A stretch of 64,000 nt of DNA, from contig JAAVVG010000007.1 of the NCBI GenBank assembly GCA_012976225.1, positions 248,001 to 312,000 on the forward strand. The letters run 5' to 3'. Below are positions 57,407 to 64,000 of the stretch, piece by piece. The DNA comes from Golubevia sp. BC0850 (lineage: Eukaryota; Basidiomycota; Exobasidiomycetes; Golubeviales; Golubeviaceae). A model generated the notes under the pieces. It saw only the letters and a program-made list of their open reading frames with translations, did not search any database and was not told where the DNA came from. The translations under genes and the position numbers were made by a program. Position 1 is the first letter of the stretch. The number at the start of each line of letters is the position of its first letter.

Positions 57407-60400
57407 ATGGCAATCTTCGGAAAGAAGAAAGAGAAAGAGAAAGGTGGTTCAAAAGATGGTTCAAAAGATGGTAACGATGGTTCTCCAATCTTAGATCAAA
57501 ATGGTTCTCAATCAGGTTCAGCTTCAGGTCATATCAATCAACAAGGTCAACTTCAAGGAGGTCAACAAGGTGCTCAATCTTCAAGTATGAGAGGCGCTCC
57601 TCCTTTGAATGGTTCTCTATCTCAACATGGTTCTAAAGGAAGTTTAGGACAACAACAACAGATTCCTCAGTCAGCAGGTGGTTTTGGTGGTCCAAATAGT
57701 GCAGGTGGAAATGTGAATGGGAATGGAGGACAAGGTGCTTCTGGTTTTATGGGAAGTAACAATGGAGGTCCAAATCCAGGTGCTCCAGGTGCTCCAGGTG
57801 CTCCAGGTGGTGCGAGTGGATTCAAATTTGGTGGAAATCCAACTCATGGTCCTCAAAGTGGAATGATAGGAGGAGGAGGAGGTCCTGGATCTGGAATGCC
57901 AATGCAACAGCAGCAGGGAGGAGGACCTCCTATCTCAGGCTCTCAAGGAGGTTCAAGATCTAGAAAGATCAGCGAAGATTCTTCAGGTTCTCATGCTGGA
58001 TATGGAACTTCAGGAAGTGGTCTACCTCCTTCAAGTGGAAGTGGATTGCCAATTTCTGGAGGTCCTGGAGGAGCTCCTTCCTCTGATGGAATCAATGGAG
58101 GATCTTCGACTACTTCTTCAACAAGACCTAGAACTCAACAAATCGTTTATCCTTGGTCTTCTAGACCTTTGAATTTAATGCCACCTAGATTTTTGGATGA
58201 AACTAGACAAGCTCCTCCTGGTGCTTTATCTCCATCTCCTTTTCCAAGATATGGACATGCTGCTAATTCCATGGCTTCAGCTAATGCTGAAGTTTATCTC
58301 TTTGGTGGTTTAGTTAGAGAAAGTGTTAAGAACGATCTTTACATTATTAATGTTGGAGGAGTCACTTCTCCTGCTTCCCCAACTTCAGCTAATTCTCCTC
58401 CAAGTCAATTAAATAACATTGGAGTAAATGCTACTTTGGTTCAAACTACCGGTGAAATTCCACCTCCAAGGGTCGGTCATGCTGTGGTTTTGGTTTCTAA
58501 TGTTTTGATTCTATGGGGAGGAGATACCAAGGTTAGAGCAGATGACAGACAAGATGAATCTTTGTATCTTTTAAATCTAACTTCTAGAGAGTGGACTAGA
58601 GTCAATTCTTCAGCTTCAGATTCTGGAGATCCAGCTGCAGGACCAGTTGGTAGATATGGTCATTCAGTCTCCATAGTTGGTTCCAGATTTTATGTCTTCG
58701 GAGGTCAAACTGAAGGAATGTTCTTAAACGATCTTTGGTCTTTTGATTTAAATTCTTTGAAGGGAACTCCAACTTGGGAAATGATCAGACCTAATACTCA
58801 AGAGTTACCTCCAAGAAGAACTGGTCATGCAAGTGTCACTTATAAAGATAAGATTTTCATTTTCGGTGGTACTGATGGTCAATATCATTACAATGACACT
58901 TGGTGCTTCGATGTTACGACCAACTCTTGGAAGGAATTGAGTTGTATTGGTTATATCCCTGTTCCTAGAGAAGGTCATGCTGTTACTCTTATGGATGATT
59001 GCATGTACATCTTTGGTGGAAGAGGTGTTGATGGGAAAGAATTGGGCGATTTGGCTAGTTTCAAAATCTCAAGTGAGTGCTTTCGGTCGGAGAAGAATTC
59101 TGCTACAAATTCCGGTCTTCTCCTTCACTGACCCTTCTCTCCCCTCTCTTCCCGAATTTTTAGACCAAAGATGGTATATGTTTGCCAACATGGGCCCTTC
59201 TCCTTCTCCTCGAAGCGGTCACGCTCTCACTACTCATCAGAACAAGGTCCTGGTTCTTGGAGGAGAGAACTTCACAGCAGGTAACAAGCCTGACGATCCA
59301 ACAGTCGTCAGCGTTCTCGATACTGCCAAGATCAAGTACCCTCCCGACAGTGGATCCAAGACTCCATCTACCCGAAAGTCGAACGTTCCAGGCGGAAGCT
59401 CCAACACTCCAACTGGTACCAGAGCTATGTCTCCAGTCTCAGAAGACCAAGCTCGAAGAGCCGCTTCCCCTACTCAGAGAGGAATGGCTCAGCCAGCCAA
59501 TGGATTGGTTGGAATGATGCAGAATGGATCTCAACAACCTCAATCCCAATCTCAAATTCAACAGCAAGGATCCTCGATTTCTAAAGCTCCTGGATCGACT
59601 GTTCCTTCTGGAATGGAACCTCCTGCTAGAGCCATGTCTCCAACTCAAGTCACTGTAGCTCAGCAACGTGCTGCTGTTCTTCAAGGAGGATCTCAGAATG
59701 GCCTTCCGCCTTCCAACAGTAATGGTCAAGCTTCGATCTCTTCAGTTCAAGCCCAAGCCCAAGCCCAGCGAGCCGTCTCTCCTCCAAGTGGAGGATCTGG
59801 GATGACCTACACTGGCCCAAGAAGTCAACGATCTTTGGAAAATCTCCGAGCTGGAGCTGCTTCACCTCCAGGTGGACCGGTTGGAGCCATGCCTCGAGGA
59901 ATCAATGAAACTCTAGAACGAAACGCTTCTCCTGCATCTTCGATTCCAGCTCCAGGCGACGCTTTCCACTATGGAAGGAATGCTTCTCCACCTACGACCA
60001 ACGCTGTCAATGGCTACTCTAAGAGCAACTTAGCTCCATCGGCTGAATTGGAGGCTATGAGGAAGAGGGAGACTTGGATGAAGACTGCTTTGTCAATGGC
60101 TCAGAAACAAGGGTTCGTCACTCCCGAGCAGCTTTCTCTACCAGATGGAAAGAGTATGGTCTCCAAGGACACTCCAGAGCTAAGCCTAGAGGACATCGAT
60201 ACTGGAACAGTCGGAGCCGACAAGGAAAGGATCATCCGAGCTCTAGTCACTCTTAAGACACAACTTGCGGCGACCAAGAGTCAAATGGCTCAACAAGCTC
60301 AAGCTGAAGTCGAAAGGATCGCTGAAGCTGACAGGGCCAGATCTGCCGCCCTTCAAGAAGCCGCGTTCTGTAGAGCAAAAGTTGCCGCTCTGGAGAGTAA

Positions 60401-62633
60401 CAATCCTTCGGAAGCTTCTAGAATCGAACGAGAGAGGACGATTCAAGTCGAAAGGCAAATGTCTAACGCTCTTAGAGACAATGCCGAATTGGAACGTCAA
60501 ATCTCAAGTTTGAAGGAACAGACTAGCTTGGAACAGCAACTGAGAGCCTCTGCCGATGAGAGACTTTCAAGTACCGCCAAGAGAGCTATGGCAGCTGAAG
60601 CTGCTCAGATGAAGGCTTATGACGAGCTCTCTGCTCTTCAGAAACGTAGCTACAATCACGAGAGCTCTCTCAGAGAACATCAAGAGAAGGTCACTACTCT
60701 TTCTAGCTTGGCTGCAAGACACAAGGCCGATCATGAATCTGCTAGGTCTCAGTTGGATGGAGCTAATCAATCAGTTGATAAGCATCTGATGGCTTTGACT
60801 CAACTTCAGGCTGGTCTGGCAGCTGCAACTTCTAGAGCTTCTGAACATGAACGACTTCACTTTCAACATCGAGATCTAGCCTTTCAACATCAAGACACTA
60901 TCTCTCGACTTCGAAACGATTTAGAAGCTAGGACAGTCGAAGCTGAAACCCACGGAAAGAGAGTTGCAGAACTAGAATCTCTTGTGTCTCATCATCGAAA
61001 TGAAGCTGAAGCTCATAGATCTGCCGCCTCTGGTAGTCTCGCTCAACTGCTCCAACACAATCAGCAGAAGGCGGCTACTAGAGGTATCGATGGCGACTTG
61101 CCATCTCACGTCAACGACAAGATCTCAGCTCTCGAGACTGAAGCTGAAAGTCTTAGAGCTCTCCACTCCGAGTCTAGGTCACTAGCCGATTCTTCGACGA
61201 CTCAACTTCAAGAAATGAGAGAGAAGAACAACAGTCTTGAGAAGCAACATTCTGGTCTTCGATCTGAATTGGCTGCCATGAGAAGTCAGCTGGCGATCGC
61301 ACTTCAAGAAGTCGCTCGACTAAAGGATCAAGGAAGTTCGAAAGACATCGAACTCAGGGATAGCTCGAGAGCTATTGAAGCCGCTCAAATCAAGTCTAGT
61401 CTTCTACGTCAATTCATGACCGAGAGAGGCCTCTCAATTCCTGGCGATGAGGAGCTGAGTGCCAAAGGTGGATTCGCCGACAAGAGGATTAGGAAGTTGG
61501 AGGAAGAAATCGATTCTAGAGCGAAAGATGTTCAAGATGCTGAGCATAGACTTCAAGATTCCGAATCTCGAGTTGAAGAGTTGACCAGAGAGTTAGAACA
61601 CAAAGCTTCCTCAATGGGAGCTTCACGAGGACTAGGTGGATCCGAATCTGCTGATCTAGCTGCCGCTCAACGAAGAGCTGCCAATGCAGAGAGGGAACTC
61701 TCGGATGCTACTGCTTCTTACAAGGAACGAATGGCTCAACTAGAGAATGATTATCAGACTGCTGTTCAATTCGTTAAGGGAACTGAAAAGATGCTGAGAA
61801 GAATGAAAGATGAATTGACCAAGTACAAGACTGAAAATGCTACTTTGCAATCGGAAGTCTCCTCTCTCAGATCTGGAGATGGAAATGGTGATGGAACTCA
61901 AAAGAGTCGAGATGAAGAAGCAAGTGAAGCTGCTAGAGATATCGAAGCTTTGAGAAATCGACTGGTCGATGTCACTGCTCAATCTGAAGAAGCTGCAATT
62001 GAAAATCGAGAATTGGAAAGAAGGTTAGCAACTCTTATTACTGAACAAAAAGATGCTAGAGACAAATCTAGAGGCTTAGAAGATTCTCACGCTGATTCTA
62101 ATAAGAAAGTCAATGAGTTGGAAAATGAAACTCATAGACTTGAAGACACTCTACAAAACGTTAGGAGAGAGTTGCAGGAAACTCTGGCGTTGAATCAACA
62201 TTTGAGTAATGAACTTGGAAGTGCTTCTAAAGGTTCAGGCTCAAATGGATCAGCTTCAATTGCAAACCTAAGTCGAGATCTGAATGCTGCTCAAGATCAG
62301 AATCAACAATTCAAGAATGAGAATGCGACTTTGACGCAGCGGTTGCACGAGTTAGAAGATAAGGTGAGTTAAAGCGAGGGAGTTGGGGCTGTGATCTTTC
62401 TTCTATTCGATCACTGACAGAGTTTATTCCCTCCCTTCTCTGCATAGTTCCAACTCCTTTTGGGACGTATGGAAACCAATCACGGAGACGAGCAAGTCCG
62501 AGAATCAATGGGCTATGGAAGCATCACTTCTGAACTGGACAAATGGGAACGAGACCGCAGTCTTGCAGATGCCGATCCTTATAGTCTCGGTGATAGCAGC
62601 GCTTCCCCTCAAGGTGGAGCCGTGAATTCGTAG
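57407..62633 (+). CDS. Kelch-repeat/coiled-coil cell-polarity protein (Tea1/Kel1-like)
   Basis: Model: join(57407..59072, 59164..62363, 62448..62633), 1683 aa. Residues 1-250 are Gly/Gln/Ser-rich and disordered, with a GAPGAPGAP repeat. Residues ~270-620 carry six kelch blades; each blade shows a Gly-Gly pair and a GH turn (VYLFGGLVRES, LILWGGDTKV, FYVFGGQTEG, IFIFGGTDGQY, MYIFGGRGVDG, VLVLGGENF). A Ser/Pro/Gln linker follows. From about residue 880 to 1620 there is a long coiled coil (EAMRKRETWMKTALSMAQK, LKEQTSLEQQLRASADERL, LENDYQTAVQFVKGTEKMLR). The architecture is that of fission yeast Tea1 and budding yeast Kel1/Kel2, which mark cell ends and organise polarised growth and cell fusion. 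The short last exon ends DSSASPQGGAVNS. Good splice sites support all joins. Confidence 0.9.
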
Positions 62634-63180
62634 ATCCTCAAATTCTTCATTTCCACCGCATCATCCAATTCACTCCCTCACTTGGCCTTCTACCCAAAAG
62701 ACTCCCCCTTTTCTATCCTCTCTCCCCATATTGCCCCTCATTCATTCCTTTTGGTTTCACTTTTCCCCTTTGCTTTTTATCACTTCGTTACTTTGCGCCG
62801 ATCCGTTTGCTTTCATTTTCCTCGGGCTTCGTTTGCTTTCTCTGTCTCGTTTTCATGTTCAACATTCTTATCTTTTACTTAGCTTCTATCACCTTTTGTT
62901 GAAATGAAATTTCCTGGCGATCCTCCCATTTTGAATCCTTCAGTGGAAAGCAGAAATCGAAGATAAATAATGCCAGTTGAAGATTCTTTCTTCGCATGTC
63001 TCGTGTCTCTTTCCCTCTTTCTTCTAAGGAAGTTGACTACGATTCTCCAAACGAACTCAAAACACAGGCAATACTGCGAAGGAAGAAGAAAGAAGCGGAA
63101 TTTTATGATGGACCTTGGTAATGCTAGAATACAGATTGAGAATGAGAGTGAGGAACTAGGAAGAGAACAACGCAGAACAT
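62634..63180. other. Convergent intergenic region
   Basis: About 550 bp, T-rich after the kelch stop and then purine-rich toward the next gene's 3' end. No gene was seen. Confidence 0.5.
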
Positions 63181-63781
63181 CTACAAATCAGTCAAGTCGA
63201 TGGCCTGATCCTTGCTAGATCCAGCACTAGAGCGAGCCTTATTATTGACTAGAGGCTTGACGTCTTCCTCTCCGTCATCGAGGATAATTACAGCATCAGA
63301 TACCGCTTTACGTTTCCCAGCTGCTTTTGAACCTTCGACTAAAAGGCAGGGTCATAAGACGTTCCGCATGGACGAGTTTTGCGGAAACAGGAGACTACGG
63401 AGATGAATGTACACTCACCAACTTTAACAAGAATGCGTCGTCCATACTGCATAAATCTTCATCGTCCGTCAGGTCAAGATTTGCGAAGCTTAAAGGATAA
63501 AGAGAGATGCCTTCTCTCTTTGAAGAGACTGTATGCGTCAGAGTCTGGCCAGGTTTGCTTTTGAGAACCGTGGATCTAATTCTAAAATTGTCGGCGTAGG
63601 CTTCAACTCTAGTATCATGAGAGATGGGCTGAGACAGGGTGGGACGGGAAGAGAGGAAGAATGAGGCGCTTGAAGAAAGGGAACGCTGCAGGTCGAGTGT
63701 GGATCTTACAGAATTAGCCTCATAACAAATTGAGAAGCGTGATCCGAGGGTGACTTCAAGGTCTATGAAAGGAGAAGCCAT
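63181..63781 (-). CDS. Unidentified protein with SUMO-interacting-motif-like C-terminus
   Basis: Two coding-like segments lie on the minus strand. The upstream one (63419-63781) starts at an ATG and reads MASPFIDLEVTLGSRFSICY, then VEAYADNFRIRSTVLKSKPG. The last exon (63181-63338, acceptor CCTTTTAG) reads VEGSKAAGKRKAVSDAVIIL, then DDGEEDVKPLV and ends SKDQAIDLTDL. VIILDDGEED is a hydrophobic core followed by acidic residues, the form of a SUMO-interacting motif, and IDLTDL is similar. The simplest join is out of phase by one base. Extra introns (possible donor GTAAGA near 63709, possible acceptor ending TTTATGCAG near 63450) would repair this, giving GRRILVKV-VEGSK. Exon structure and the 5' end are therefore unsettled. 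The gene may extend beyond 63781. No family is named. Confidence 0.45.
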
Positions 63782-64000
63782 TGGAAAGGGTCAGCTGCCA
63801 AAATCCTGAAGTTCTGCTCTCTCTCTCTCTCCTTTCGTCTTTCATGAACCTCTCTCGCAGATGTTTCAGCAGAGACAGAATCGAATACATGTCCATCCAA
63901 TTCGAACAAAGAATGCAGCTGAGTCGCAGGTGGACGCCAAGGGGACTTCGAACACTGAGACAACAGCTTCCCTACCCAGCCGTCCCTTCTGTGCTATCGA

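Noticed and set aside
59439-62508. Several minus-strand frames opposite the kelch gene
   Set aside because: They are antisense shadows of the Ser/Glu/Arg-rich coiled-coil coding sequence.
1-64000. Retroelements, other virus-like elements, CRISPR arrays, rRNA or tRNA genes, secondary-metabolite cluster
   Set aside because: No reverse transcriptase, integrase, capsid or transposase motifs, terminal repeats, spaced direct repeats, RNA cloverleafs or synthase core genes were seen by eye. A short or very old element could be missed without computation.

Overview
This window is nuclear DNA of a fungus, most likely a basidiomycete. Genes are broken by many short introns (about 50-400 bp) with GTRAGT donors and CAG/TAG acceptors. 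The families are typical of fungi: recyclin-1, PAN3, POP3, Dgk1, a Tea1/Kel1-type kelch protein, a DUF6534-like membrane protein and arrestin-like proteins. I cannot fix the class; base composition and intron density would suit Pucciniomycotina or Tremellomycetes. Splice models were built by hand from donor/acceptor sites, reading phase and family conservation. No alignment was run.

Layout. 1-251 is the N-terminus of a cytochrome b5-fused sphingolipid delta-8 desaturase (-), cut by the window edge. 496-1326 is SmE (+). 1768-5021 is PAN3 (-). 5291-6043 is EMC5 (+). 6833-7862 is a DCG1-like Asp/Glu racemase (-). 8131-10059 is POP3 (+). 11318-15316 is an EF-hand MscS-type channel (-). 16455-18857 is ETF-QO (+). 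21544-23338 is Rheb (-). 23743-25433 is a two-cluster iron-sulfur fusion protein (+). 25840-27778 is a DUF6534-like membrane protein (+). 28742-31739 is an arrestin-like protein (-). 32552-34736 is Dgk1 (+). 37869-38693 is an unknown membrane protein (-). 39664-40221 is an ICMT-family protein (+). 41607-46032 is recyclin-1 (-). 46951-47987 is another unknown membrane protein (-). 52900-53665 is a small secreted protein (-). 54154-56404 is a secreted GH47 mannosidase (+). 57407-62633 is a kelch/coiled-coil polarity protein (+). 63181-63781 is an unidentified gene with a possible SUMO-interacting motif (-).

Decayed stretches lie between these genes: an AT-hook gene relic (19.7-20.6 kb), an H3-like relic next to an MSH6 relic (36.3-37.5 kb), a RING/coiled-coil relic (48.3-50.4 kb) and a damaged F-box gene (51.3-52.7 kb). 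Several neighbours are arranged head to head over 0.24-1.1 kb shared upstream regions. No operon-like functional cluster, rRNA, tRNA, CRISPR array or recognisable retroelement was found.

Several genes serve membrane traffic and growth control (Rheb, recyclin-1, arrestin-like, kelch protein), RNA metabolism (SmE, PAN3, POP3), lipid metabolism (desaturase, Dgk1, ETF-QO) or redox/Fe-S biology. The most unusual gene is the predicted mitochondrial protein that joins an Aim32/Apd1-type bis-histidinyl [2Fe-2S] domain to an adrenodoxin-type [2Fe-2S] domain.
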